Part shown: one piece after another, positions 1-6,077 of the stretch | How the letters are laid out: each line of letters opens with the position of its first letter | Position numbering within the stretch: position 1 is the stretch's first letter | Source of the DNA: JBHENN01 sp046262015 | GTDB lineage: Bacteria; Actinomycetota; CADDZG01; WHSQ01 | DNA length: 7,402 nucleotides | Direction: 5' to 3' | NCBI GenBank assembly: GCA_046262015.1 | Contig: JBHENN010000066.1 | Location: 1-7,402 of the forward strand | The notes under the pieces: generated by a model | The model's database searches: none | Seen by the model: only the letters and a program-made list of their open reading frames with translations | Told to the model about the DNA's origin: nothing | Program-made: the position numbers and the translations under genes

Positions 1-382
1 GGACCAGGGTCGGATCTTCAAGTACGACATCACCGGCGGCCGCTACGAGGAGGACGACTATCACTCGTCCGGGTCCGGCGGGAAAGACGCGCGCTCGAGC
101 CTGAAGAAGCGCTTCCGCGCCGACCTCTCGCGCGACGAGGCCGTGAAGGTCGCGATCGAGGCATTGTTCGACGCCGCCGACGAGGACGTGGGCACGGGGG
201 GCCCCGACCTGATGCGAGGCATCTTCCCGACCGTTGCCGACATCACGTCCGGAGGGCTCCAAGAGGTCTCGGAGGACGAGATCCGGGCGCTCTTCGAAGA
301 GCTGATCTCGGAACGGCGCGACCAGATGATGCAACCCGACACGCACACGGTGGACGTGCGCCGGCCGGGGGACGAGGAGTAA
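1..382 (+). CDS. prcB: 20S proteasome subunit beta PrcB, 3' part (5' end outside window)
   Basis: This is the C-terminal part of the proteasome beta subunit, the N-terminal-threonine protease that forms the inner rings of the actinobacterial 20S core and degrades pupylated proteins. The frame is open from the first base; the first whole codon is at base 2 and TAA is at 380-382, giving 126 residues. I recognise a GRIFKYDITGG strand near the start and the GTGGPDLMRGIFPTV segment, both close to M. tuberculosis PrcB (GRIFSYDVTGG, ATGGPDLTRGIFPTA). The propeptide, catalytic Thr1 and most active-site residues lie upstream, so activity cannot be judged here. The tail ends in a charged, probably flexible stretch (TVDVRRPGDEE). 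prcA starts two bases after the stop, so the two core subunits are almost certainly co-translated. The family call is firm. Confidence 0.96.
   Translation, partial: DQGRIFKYDITGGRYEEDDYHSSGSGGKDARSSLKKRFRADLSRDEAVKVAIEALFDAADEDVGTGGPDLMRGIFPTVADITSGGLQEVSEDEIRALFEELISERRDQMMQPDTHTVDVRRPGDEE
374..379 (+). promoter_or_regulatory. Shine-Dalgarno for prcA (GAGGAG)
   Basis: GAGGAG lies inside the last codons of prcB, five bases before the prcA ATG at 385. It is the only strong and correctly spaced Shine-Dalgarno in the window and supports the chosen prcA start. Confidence 0.75.
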
Positions 383-384
383 CC

Positions 385-1068
385 ATGCCGATGCCCTACT
401 ACGTGTCGCCCGAACAGATGATGAAGGACAAGGCCGACTACGCGCGTAAGGGGATCGCCCGGGGGAAATCGGTGATCGTGCTCGAGTACGCGGACGGCAT
501 CGTGTTGCTCGCGGAGAACCCCTCGGCGACGCTGCACAAGATCTCCGAGATCTACGACCGGATCGCGTTCGCCGGGGTGGGCAAGTTCAACGAGTTCGAG
601 CAGCTCCGCATCGGCGGCATCCGGTTCTCGGACATCAAGGGCTATTCGTACTCGCGCGAGGACGTGACCGCGAAGGGTCTCGCGAATGTCTACTCGCAGA
701 CCCTGGGCAACATCTTCACCAACGACCTGAAACCGTTCGAATGCGAGATCCTGGTCGCCTCGGTCGGCGACGAGCCCGACAGCAACGAGCTCTTCCACAT
801 CCTGTTCGACGGCTCCGTCACCGACCGTTCCGGGTGGGTGGCGATGGGAGGGGAAGCCGACACCCTGGGGACGTTCCTCGGCGAGAGGTACCCCACCGCC
901 GCCCGGCCCCCGCTCACGGACGCGGTGCGCCTCGGCGTCGAGGCCATGAAGGGCGGGGAGGAGCGCGACCTTCCCGCGTCCAACCTCGAGATCGCGGTGC
1001 TCGACCGCACCCTGGCGCGCCGCAAGTTCCGGCGTTTGAGCGACGCCGAGGTCGCCGAGCTCCTGTAG
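385..1068 (+). CDS. prcA: 20S proteasome subunit alpha PrcA
   Basis: This 227-residue protein is the alpha subunit that forms the outer rings of the 20S core, gates substrate entry and docks the Mpa/ARC ATPase ring. The N-terminus MPMPYYVSPEQMM matches the M. tuberculosis gate peptide region (MSFPYFISPEQAM). It is followed by the family signatures ARKGIARGKSV, LAENPSATLHKISEIYDR and GKFNEFEQLRIGGI, and later LANVYSQTLGNIFT. The C-terminus stops at FRRLSDAEVAELL, equivalent to the end of the folded domain, so the roughly 20-residue acidic tail of the mycobacterial protein (248 aa) is absent. The ATG at 385 is supported by the GAGGAG site and by alignment of the N-terminus. The gene sits two bases after prcB and 42 bases before pafA. 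It is non-catalytic, as expected for alpha subunits. The call is very secure. Confidence 0.97.
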   Translation: MPMPYYVSPEQMMKDKADYARKGIARGKSVIVLEYADGIVLLAENPSATLHKISEIYDRIAFAGVGKFNEFEQLRIGGIRFSDIKGYSYSREDVTAKGLANVYSQTLGNIFTNDLKPFECEILVASVGDEPDSNELFHILFDGSVTDRSGWVAMGGEADTLGTFLGERYPTAARPPLTDAVRLGVEAMKGGEERDLPASNLEIAVLDRTLARRKFRRLSDAEVAELL

Positions 1069-1073
1069 GAGGT
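1067..1073 (+). other. Perfect Shine-Dalgarno-like AGGAGGT at the prcA stop, with no partner start
   Basis: AGGAGGT begins within the prcA TAG stop codon (1066-1068). No ATG, GTG or TTG lies 5-12 bases downstream; the nearest gene start is the pafA GTG 37 bases away. The GC-rich stretch 1074-1094 between them could fold through CCGCG/CGCGG (1074-1078 with 1090-1094), which would shorten the effective distance to about 16 bases. Function is unproven. Confidence 0.35.
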
Positions 1074-1098
1074 CCGCGGCCGGCGGCGGCGCGGCTCG

Positions 1099-1104
1099 TA
1101 TCCT
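1099..1104 (+). promoter_or_regulatory. Putative -10 element TATCCT of a leaderless pafA promoter
   Basis: TATCCT fits the actinobacterial TANNNT -10 pattern and ends exactly six bases before the pafA GTG at 1111, so transcription would begin at or beside the start codon. No convincing -35 is visible, which is common for actinobacterial promoters. The same spacing recurs before pafB and tatA/B. No usable Shine-Dalgarno lies directly before this GTG. Confidence 0.5.
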
Positions 1105-1110
1105 GGGGGT

Positions 1111-2463
1111 GTGGAACGACGGATCTTCGGGACCGAGAACGAGTACGGCGTCACGTGCACCTTCCGTGGCCAGCGGCGTTTGTCGCCCGATGAGGTCGCC
1201 CGCTATCTGTTTCGGCGAGTGGTCTCGTGGGGGCGGTCGTCGAACGTCTTCCTCGAGAACGGCGCCCGCCTCTACCTCGACGTCGGCTCGCATCCGGAAT
1301 ACGCGACCCCCGAGTGTGACACGGTCTACGACCTGGTGGTCCACGACAAGGCGGGTGAGAGGATCCTGGAAGGGTTGCTGCGCGCCGCCGAGGCGCGCCT
1401 GAGGGAAGAGGGCATCTCCGGGGACATCTTCCTGTTCAAGAACAACACGGACTCGGCGGGGAACTCCTACGGTAGCCACGAGAACTACCTGGTATCGCGC
1501 TATGGCGAGTTCGGCCGGCTGGCGGAGGTCATGATCCCGTTCTTCGTCTCGCGCCAGATCTTCGCGGGTGCCGGCAAGGTCCTCCAGACCGCACGCGGCG
1601 CGCTGTTCTGCATCTCCCAGCGCGCCGAGCACATCTGGGAGGGTGTCTCGTCCGCCACCACCCGGTCGCGCCCGATCATCAACACCCGCGACGAGCCGCA
1701 CGCGGATGCCGAGAAGTACCGCAGGCTCCACGTCATCGTGGGCGACTCCAACATGAACGAGTGGGCGTCCTACCTCAAGGTCGGGGCGACGTCCCTGCTC
1801 CTTCGGATGGTGGAGGAGGGCGTGCAGGTGCGGGACATGACCCTCGAGAACCCGATCAGAGCGATCCGGGACATCTCCCATGACGCGACCTGCCGCCGGA
1901 AGGTGCGGCTGGCGAACGGCCGCGAGCTCTCGGCGCTGGACATGCAGAAGGAGTATCTCGACAAAGCCCTCAGATGGGTCGACTACCGCGACGACCACAT
2001 CCTGAAGGAGATCGCCGGCATGTGGGAGCACGCGGTGACGAATCTCGAGCACGACCAGGAGAAGCTGCGCAGGCAGGTGGACTGGATCGCGAAGCGGATG
2101 TTGGTTGAGGGCTACCGAGAGCGACACAACATCTCGCTGGCGCATCCGAAGGTCGCGCTGATGGACCTCGCGTACCATGACGTCAGCCGCAAGCGGGGTC
2201 TCTACTACATCATGGAGCAGCGCGGCATGGCCGAGCGCATGTGTGACGAGGAAGACATCGAACGCGCCACGCAGGAGCCGCCCCAGACGACGCGCGCCAA
2301 GCTACGGGGCGAGTTCATCCGGGCGGCGAAGCGCAAGCGACGGGACTTCACCGTCGACTGGGTGCACCTCAAGCTGAACGACCAGGCGCAGCGGACCGTC
2401 CTGTGCAAGGACCCATTCCGCTCGACCGACGAGCGGGTCGCGAAGCTGATCGCATCGCTCTGA
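1111..2463 (+). CDS. pafA: Pup--protein ligase PafA
   Basis: PafA is the sole ligase of pupylation. It uses ATP to phosphorylate the C-terminal glutamate of Pup, then forms an isopeptide bond to a substrate lysine, marking proteins for the proteasome. The 450 residues match the 452 of the M. tuberculosis protein along the whole length. Visible hallmarks are the N-terminal RRIFGTENEYGVTCTF with Glu9 (metal/ATP site), GARLYLDVGSHPEYAT with the catalytic Asp57 retained, KNNTDSAGNSYG at 110-121, the long conserved block SSATTRSRPIINTRDEP at 180-196 running on to VGDSNM at 210-215, and the C-terminal FTVDWVHLKLNDQAQRTVL. Its homologue Dop (depupylase) is excluded by the close PafA identity throughout. 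The GTG at 1111 is the start because the second codon begins the conserved ERRIFGTE. The last base of its TGA is shared with the next ATG. All key residues are present, so it should be active. Confidence 0.97.
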   Translation: MERRIFGTENEYGVTCTFRGQRRLSPDEVARYLFRRVVSWGRSSNVFLENGARLYLDVGSHPEYATPECDTVYDLVVHDKAGERILEGLLRAAEARLREEGISGDIFLFKNNTDSAGNSYGSHENYLVSRYGEFGRLAEVMIPFFVSRQIFAGAGKVLQTARGALFCISQRAEHIWEGVSSATTRSRPIINTRDEPHADAEKYRRLHVIVGDSNMNEWASYLKVGATSLLLRMVEEGVQVRDMTLENPIRAIRDISHDATCRRKVRLANGRELSALDMQKEYLDKALRWVDYRDDHILKEIAGMWEHAVTNLEHDQEKLRRQVDWIAKRMLVEGYRERHNISLAHPKVALMDLAYHDVSRKRGLYYIMEQRGMAERMCDEEDIERATQEPPQTTRAKLRGEFIRAAKRKRRDFTVDWVHLKLNDQAQRTVLCKDPFRSTDERVAKLIASL

Positions 2464-3542
2464 TGCCGGTGTTCCGCGAAGGCAAGGTGGTCCGGGTCGC
2501 AGAAGAGCAGGCGGATCTGCTCGCTGTCAGGGTGGCGCTCCATTCAGGAGAGATCGACGCGGTCGGGTTCGCGCACATGCTGGGACCGATCGGACCCGGC
2601 GACCGGGTGGTCGTCAACACGACCGGCATCGAGCTCGGCCTCGGGACCGGCGGCGTCGGCTTCATCCTGTGGAACCTCGACGCCGGCCCGCCGACGCCCG
2701 AGGAGGGGCCCGGACACATCGTGAAGCTCCGCTACACCCCCTGGCAGATGGGGGTTCTCGCGGTCGAGGAAGCCGCCAGCGAGCACCACCACGCTCTCGT
2801 GGACGCCGAGAGCGTGGGGGGGATGCCGGTCGTGGCGTGCGGGCTGCATTCCCAGGTGGCAGGAGTGGTAGCGGGGATCAAGGCCGCCGGTGCGGACCTG
2901 AGCGTCGGGTACGTCATGACCGACGGGGCGGCGCTGCCGCTGCGATGGAGCCGGCTGGTGCGCGGTCTCGTCGAAGCCCGGCTCGTCGACGTCACCGCGA
3001 CCTCCGGTCACGCCTTCGGAGGAGACCTCGAGACGGTCAACGTGTTCAGCGCCCTCGTGGCCCTGCATGAGGTCGCCCGGGTCGACGTGGCGGTCGTCGC
3101 CATGGGGCCGGGCATCGTCGGAACGGGTACCCGCCTCGGGTTCACCGGCATGGAGCAGGGCCAGGTCCTTGACGCCGCCGCGGCCGTCGGCGGCCGGCCG
3201 GTCGCGTGCGTGCGCCTCTCGTTCGCGGACGAGCGGCCTCGTCACGAGGGGATCAGCCACCACTCGCTGACCGCGCTGCGGATCGCGGCGCGCGAACGGG
3301 CGACGGTGGTCATGCCGAAGCTCGATCCGGCGCGCCGCGATGTCACCTTGCGACAGCTCGACGACGCCGGCGTCTGTTCCAGGCACGAGGTCGTGTTCGC
3401 TGACGGCCGCCCCGGCATCGAGCTGCTGCGCGCCCGGGGGCTCCGGCCTACGTCGATGGGCCGGTCCATCGACGATGCGCCCGAGCCATTCCTTGCCGCG
3501 GCCGCCGCGGGCCGCGTCGCCGCGGAGCTGGTACCCGGCTAG
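2463..3542 (+). CDS. DUF3866 family protein of unknown function, coupled to pafA
   Basis: This 359-residue soluble protein resembles the DUF3866 family as I remember it. No function is known to me. An N-terminal beta-rich part (about 5-60) contains GDRVVVNTTGIELGLGTGG. It is followed by GHIVKLRYTPWQ (85-96), EHHHALVD (107-114), CGLHSQVAGVVAGIKA (126-141), VGYVMTDGAALP (148-159), MGPGIVGTGTRLGFTGMEQG (214-233) and RHEGISHHSLTAL (260-272). The clustered His, Glu and Asp in conserved-looking glycine-rich blocks suggest a ligand or metal site; that is inference. No membrane segment or signal peptide is seen. The start is the ATG in the TGATG overlap with pafA; an in-frame GTG at 2403 inside pafA would add 20 residues and is less likely. 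There is no Shine-Dalgarno, so translation probably depends on pafA. pafB starts 23 bases downstream. The gene is not part of the mycobacterial pafA-pafBC arrangement. Confidence 0.82.
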   Translation: MPVFREGKVVRVAEEQADLLAVRVALHSGEIDAVGFAHMLGPIGPGDRVVVNTTGIELGLGTGGVGFILWNLDAGPPTPEEGPGHIVKLRYTPWQMGVLAVEEAASEHHHALVDAESVGGMPVVACGLHSQVAGVVAGIKAAGADLSVGYVMTDGAALPLRWSRLVRGLVEARLVDVTATSGHAFGGDLETVNVFSALVALHEVARVDVAVVAMGPGIVGTGTRLGFTGMEQGQVLDAAAAVGGRPVACVRLSFADERPRHEGISHHSLTALRIAARERATVVMPKLDPARRDVTLRQLDDAGVCSRHEVVFADGRPGIELLRARGLRPTSMGRSIDDAPEPFLAAAAAGRVAAELVPG

Positions 3543-3553
3543 AAGGCCGCGGG

Positions 3554-3559
3554 TACGCT
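3554..3559 (+). promoter_or_regulatory. Putative -10 element TACGCT of a leaderless pafB promoter
   Basis: TACGCT (TANNNT) lies in the 23-base gap after the DUF3866 stop and ends six bases before the pafB ATG at 3566. No Shine-Dalgarno is present in the gap. This geometry would let pafBC be transcribed separately from pafA as a leaderless message. Confidence 0.45.
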
Positions 3560-3565
3560 CGGACG

Positions 3566-4537
3566 ATGCTCCGGATCGAGCGCGTGATCAACCTGATCAT
3601 CGCCCTGCTCGAGGCGCCGCGACCCCTGACGGCCGAGGACATCCGCGCGCGGGTCGGCGGCTACGACCGGTCGAGCCACGAGGCGTTCCGTCGCACCTTC
3701 GAGCGCGACAAGGAGACCCTGCGAGCGATGGGCATCCCGCTCGAGCTGCGACCGAGCGATCCCTTCTCCGACCAGGCGGACGCGTACACGATCCCCAAGT
3801 CCAGCTACTACCTGCCCGACCTGGACCTCGAGCCCGACGAGGTCGCCGCCTTGCGCATCGCCGCCGACGCCTTGCTCGGTGCCGGAGACGCCGCCGGGTC
3901 GGCGTTCCTCAAGCTCGCGACGGACGACCCGATCGGCCCGGTCGCGGGACCACGCATCGTGTGGGGGGCCGACCTCGCTGCGGAGGAGCCTCTGCTCGCC
4001 CCGATCCACGCCGCGTTGCTCGAGCGTCGCCCGGTCCGGTTCGACTATCCGTCCGCCGCCGGCGATACGGCATCCAGGACGCTCCATCCGTACGGGCTCG
4101 TTCATCGCAAGGGGAGGTGGTACGTCGTCGGGCTGGACCCGGCCCGCTCCGACATCCGCTCGTTCCGGCTCTCCCGGATCGCAGGCGACCTCGAGACCCT
4201 CGACGGCGGCTACGAGATCCCGACCGGCTTCGACGCGGCCGCGCAGCTCGCGGGCGAGGCGTGGGAGGTGGGACGGCCCGGGGACGACCAACCTGATACC
4301 GCGCGCGTGCGGTTCGAGCCGCACATGCGCTGGTGGCCGGAGCAGAACCTGCCCGACGCGCCGCGGCGCGAGGCGTCCGGCGGAGCCGTCGAGGTCGAGC
4401 TTCCGGTGGCCAACCTCGATGCCCTGATCTCGTGGGCGCTCGGGTTCGGGAGCGACGTCGAGATAGTCGCCCCCGAGACGGCGCGCGCTCGCATGGTGGA
4501 GCACCTGCGCCCACATCTCCCGGCAGGCCGCGGGTGA
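3566..4537 (+). CDS. pafB: WYL-domain transcriptional regulator PafB
   Basis: PafB is half of the PafBC transcription factor, which in mycobacteria activates DNA-repair genes after damage independently of LexA/RecA; it is encoded with pafA but is not needed for pupylation. The 323 residues comprise an N-terminal winged helix-turn-helix (about 1-65, IERVINLIIALLEAPRPLTA, then FRRTFERDKETLRAMGIPLE), a linker domain with LEPDEVAALRIAADALL, a WYL domain (about 145-215) with GRWYVVGLD and SFRLSRI, and a C-terminal extension domain. The signature triplet reads Trp185-Tyr186-Val187 rather than WYL, a conservative change; the ligand-site arginines of SFRLSRI are kept. The ATG at 3566 aligns with the mycobacterial N-terminus. 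The stop overlaps the pafC start by four bases (GTGA), so the two subunits are probably made together as separate chains. PafC is the alternative identity, excluded by order and by the N-terminal match. Confidence 0.93.
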   Translation: MLRIERVINLIIALLEAPRPLTAEDIRARVGGYDRSSHEAFRRTFERDKETLRAMGIPLELRPSDPFSDQADAYTIPKSSYYLPDLDLEPDEVAALRIAADALLGAGDAAGSAFLKLATDDPIGPVAGPRIVWGADLAAEEPLLAPIHAALLERRPVRFDYPSAAGDTASRTLHPYGLVHRKGRWYVVGLDPARSDIRSFRLSRIAGDLETLDGGYEIPTGFDAAAQLAGEAWEVGRPGDDQPDTARVRFEPHMRWWPEQNLPDAPRREASGGAVEVELPVANLDALISWALGFGSDVEIVAPETARARMVEHLRPHLPAGRG

Positions 4538-5586
4538 CGGACGGCGCGGGCCGACTCGGCAAGAGGTTGCAGCGGATCCTGTTGATGCTTCCTTACGTCA
4601 TCAAGAACCCGGGGGTGAGCGTGCACGAGCTCTCCGAGAGGTTCGGGGTGGCGGAACGCAACCTAGTCAACGATCTGGAGCTGCTGTTCTTCTGCGGTCT
4701 GCCCGGCTACGGACCCGGTGACCTGATCGACGTGTCCCTGGAGGGCGATCGGGTGTTCGTCGGTATGGCCGATTACTTCGCCCAGCCGTTCCGGTTGACG
4801 CAGGTCGAAGCTCTGGCTCTGTATACGGGAGCTGCAGCGATCGCAGAGCTTCCCGGGATGGAGCAAGCCGATGCGCTGACGCGGGCGCTGGCCAAGCTTG
4901 CGCGCGCCCTCGGACCGGACGGGGTCGGCCGGGCCACCGAGGCCGCCGGCATCGACGTGAGGATCGAGCGCTCACCGGGCGCGCATCTCGAGGTCCTGCA
5001 AGAAGCAGTAGGGGCGCGCCGCCGCGTCGATCTCGAGTACTACTCCGCAACCAGGGGCGAGCTGACGCGGCGGATCGTCGACCCCTGGGGTCTCGTGGCC
5101 GCGTTGGGACGCTGGTACCTGGTGGCGTGGGACCACGACGCCTCCGAGGAACGCATGTTCCGCGCGGATCGGATCAAAGCAGCGACGATCACGAACGAGG
5201 CGAGCGAGGTGCCCGAAGCGTTCGATCCCGACCGTTACCGGGGTGCCTTCACCGGGCGCGGGACCGAGGACGATATCGTGCGCCTCGAGATCTCGCCTGC
5301 GGCCGCTCGCTGGTTCGCCGACTACTACCCCCTAGCCAGCTCCACCCCGCTCGACGACGGGTGGGTCGCGGTCGAGCTGACCGCCGGCGGCACGAGGTGG
5401 GCCGCCGTCCTGGTGCTCCGCCTCGGGGCCGACGTGCGCACGGTCGAGCCCGAGCCGGTACGCCGTGCCGCGTCCGAGCTCGCGGCCGCCATCGCCCTTC
5501 GCTACCGGGCTCGTGGTACCCGATCTCGTTCCCGGCGCAGCCCCTCGCCCTCGCCCACCACGAGGAAAGGTGGACCCTCCCGCTAA
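4534..5586 (+). CDS. pafC: WYL-domain transcriptional regulator PafC
   Basis: PafC is the partner of PafB; together they bind DNA and sense damage through their WYL domains. The N-terminal winged helix-turn-helix begins GRLGKRLQRILLMLPYVIKN and continues through the diagnostic CGLPGYGPGDLIDV (54-67), a motif shared with M. tuberculosis PafC. The WYL domain holds EYYSATRGELTRRIVDPWG, GRWYLVAWD with Trp194-Tyr195-Leu196, and FRADRI. FADYYPL marks the C-terminal domain. The start is the GTG at 4534, overlapping the pafB stop as GTGA, which gives 350 residues; upstream in-frame sequence lies inside pafB and looks like shadow translation. The last 25 or so residues (from about ARGTRSRSRRSPSPSPTT to the TAA at 5584) are an Arg/Ser/Pro-rich tail beyond the usual end of the family, perhaps a recently lost stop. 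No terminator with a T-tract follows. Confidence 0.93.
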   Translation: MTDGAGRLGKRLQRILLMLPYVIKNPGVSVHELSERFGVAERNLVNDLELLFFCGLPGYGPGDLIDVSLEGDRVFVGMADYFAQPFRLTQVEALALYTGAAAIAELPGMEQADALTRALAKLARALGPDGVGRATEAAGIDVRIERSPGAHLEVLQEAVGARRRVDLEYYSATRGELTRRIVDPWGLVAALGRWYLVAWDHDASEERMFRADRIKAATITNEASEVPEAFDPDRYRGAFTGRGTEDDIVRLEISPAAARWFADYYPLASSTPLDDGWVAVELTAGGTRWAAVLVLRLGADVRTVEPEPVRRAASELAAAIALRYRARGTRSRSRRSPSPSPTTRKGGPSR

Positions 5587-5637
5587 ACCTCGGGGGCACC
5601 GGGCCGATAACAACAACAGGCCGAACCGGCTGAAGAA

Positions 5638-5669
5638 CGAGCGAAAGAACCGAGCGAAACCGAGCGAAA
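5638..5669 (+). repeat. Three direct copies of CGAGCGAAA upstream of the zinc-ribbon gene
   Basis: CGAGCGAAA occurs exactly at 5638-5646, 5651-5659 and 5661-5669, with start-to-start steps of 13 and 10 bases. The surrounding 5608-5670 stretch is clearly more A-rich than the flanking genes. The array ends eight bases before the zinc-ribbon ATG, and its last copy overlaps the likely ribosome-binding site, so it would lie in the 5' leader. It could be an operator, an mRNA-binding site or simple slippage; function is unknown. Confidence 0.6.
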
Positions 5670-5671
5670 GG
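5667..5671 (+). promoter_or_regulatory. Weak Shine-Dalgarno AAAGG for the zinc-ribbon gene
   Basis: AAAGG lies six bases before the ATG at 5678 (nine before the alternative ATG at 5681). It supports starting the protein here rather than at an upstream in-frame codon inside pafC. Confidence 0.45.
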
Positions 5672-5677
5672 CGCGGG

Positions 5678-6013
5678 ATGATGGTGACGATCAAGGCGAC
5701 CTGCCCCACGTGTGGTGAGGTGGCCTTGACCGCCGACGACATCGTCCTCCGCATCGCCGCGCTGAGCCCGTCCAACAGTTACTGCTTCTCCTGCCCCGAG
5801 TGCCGAACCGTCGTGCAGAAGCCTGCCGACGAGCGCGTCGTGCGCCTCCTACTGTCGGGTGGGGTCACCCCACTCTTGATCCAGGTGCCGGCCGAAGCCC
5901 TCGAACGTCCGGCCGGTCCCCCGATCAACCACGACGACCTTCTATCGTTCCACGAGCTCCTCCAGGGAGATGACTGGTTCGAGCAGCTCCTCGGGCACGA
6001 CCGCTCCTCTTAG
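5678..6013 (+). CDS. Small zinc-ribbon protein of unknown function
   Basis: This acidic 111-residue protein has an N-terminal zinc ribbon. Cys9-x2-Cys12 (TCPTCGE) pairs with Cys39-x2-Cys42 in CFSCPECRTVV, and an extra Cys36 sits just before the second knuckle. Four cysteines in this pattern normally bind structural zinc. After the ribbon come KPADERVVRLLLSGGV, VPAEALERP and a C-terminal DDLLSFHELLQGDDWFEQLL. I have an impression of similar short proteins in other actinobacteria, all without assigned function; I do not recognise a named family. There is no membrane segment or signal. The ATG at 5678 is followed directly by a second ATG and a GTG, any of which could serve. Its place between pafC and tatA/B gives no clear functional hint. 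The ribbon could bind nucleic acid or a protein partner; this is inference. Confidence 0.8.
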   Translation: MMVTIKATCPTCGEVALTADDIVLRIAALSPSNSYCFSCPECRTVVQKPADERVVRLLLSGGVTPLLIQVPAEALERPAGPPINHDDLLSFHELLQGDDWFEQLLGHDRSS

Positions 6014-6025
6014 TCGGTCAGACGC

Positions 6026-6040
6026 CCGGCGCGCCGCCGG
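6026..6040 (+). terminator. Possible GC-rich hairpin after the zinc-ribbon gene
   Basis: CCGGC at 6026-6030 and GCCGG at 6036-6040 can form a 5-bp stem with a GCGCC loop, 12 bases after the zinc-ribbon stop and before the tatA/B promoter element. There is no T-tract, and such short GC stems arise often by chance in this composition. Confidence 0.22.
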
Positions 6041-6065
6041 AGCGAGGCCCCCCGCAGCACCCCCC

Positions 6066-6071
6066 TAGACT
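6066..6071 (+). promoter_or_regulatory. Putative -10 element TAGACT of a leaderless tatA/B promoter
   Basis: TAGACT matches TANNNT, interrupts a C-rich run, and ends six bases before the ATG at 6078. No Shine-Dalgarno is present between it and the ATG. It is one of the two best -10 matches in the window and the strongest case for leaderless transcription here. Confidence 0.55.
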
Positions 6072-6077
6072 TCGCCG

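Noticed and set aside
1180..1200. TTGTC inside pafA as a PafBC-type damage promoter
   Set aside because: It is within conserved PafA coding sequence (RRLSPDEVA), with no correct second half and no TANNNT at the expected distance. I saw no convincing RecA-independent damage motif upstream of any gene here.
61..2178. 705-residue open frame on the - strand across prcB, prcA and pafA
   Set aside because: It mirrors the codons of three well-recognised + strand genes; high third-position GC keeps the antisense frame free of stops. The protein is Arg/Val/His/Leu-rich with no recognisable motif and no ribosome-binding site.
4333..4533. Upstream extension of pafC to 4333
   Set aside because: It lies wholly inside pafB in another frame and reads as Arg/Gly-rich shadow; the GTG at 4534 with GTGA overlap matches the family N-terminus.
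5619..5631. Small hairpin GCCG-AAC-CGGC after pafC as a terminator
   Set aside because: The stem is only four to five pairs and no T-tract follows; too weak to call.
5465..5677. N-terminal extension of the zinc-ribbon protein back to 5465 inside pafC
   Set aside because: The frame is open, but the extension is Pro/Arg/Asn-rich, overlaps conserved pafC coding sequence and lacks a Shine-Dalgarno; the ATG at 5678 has one and begins the conserved ribbon.
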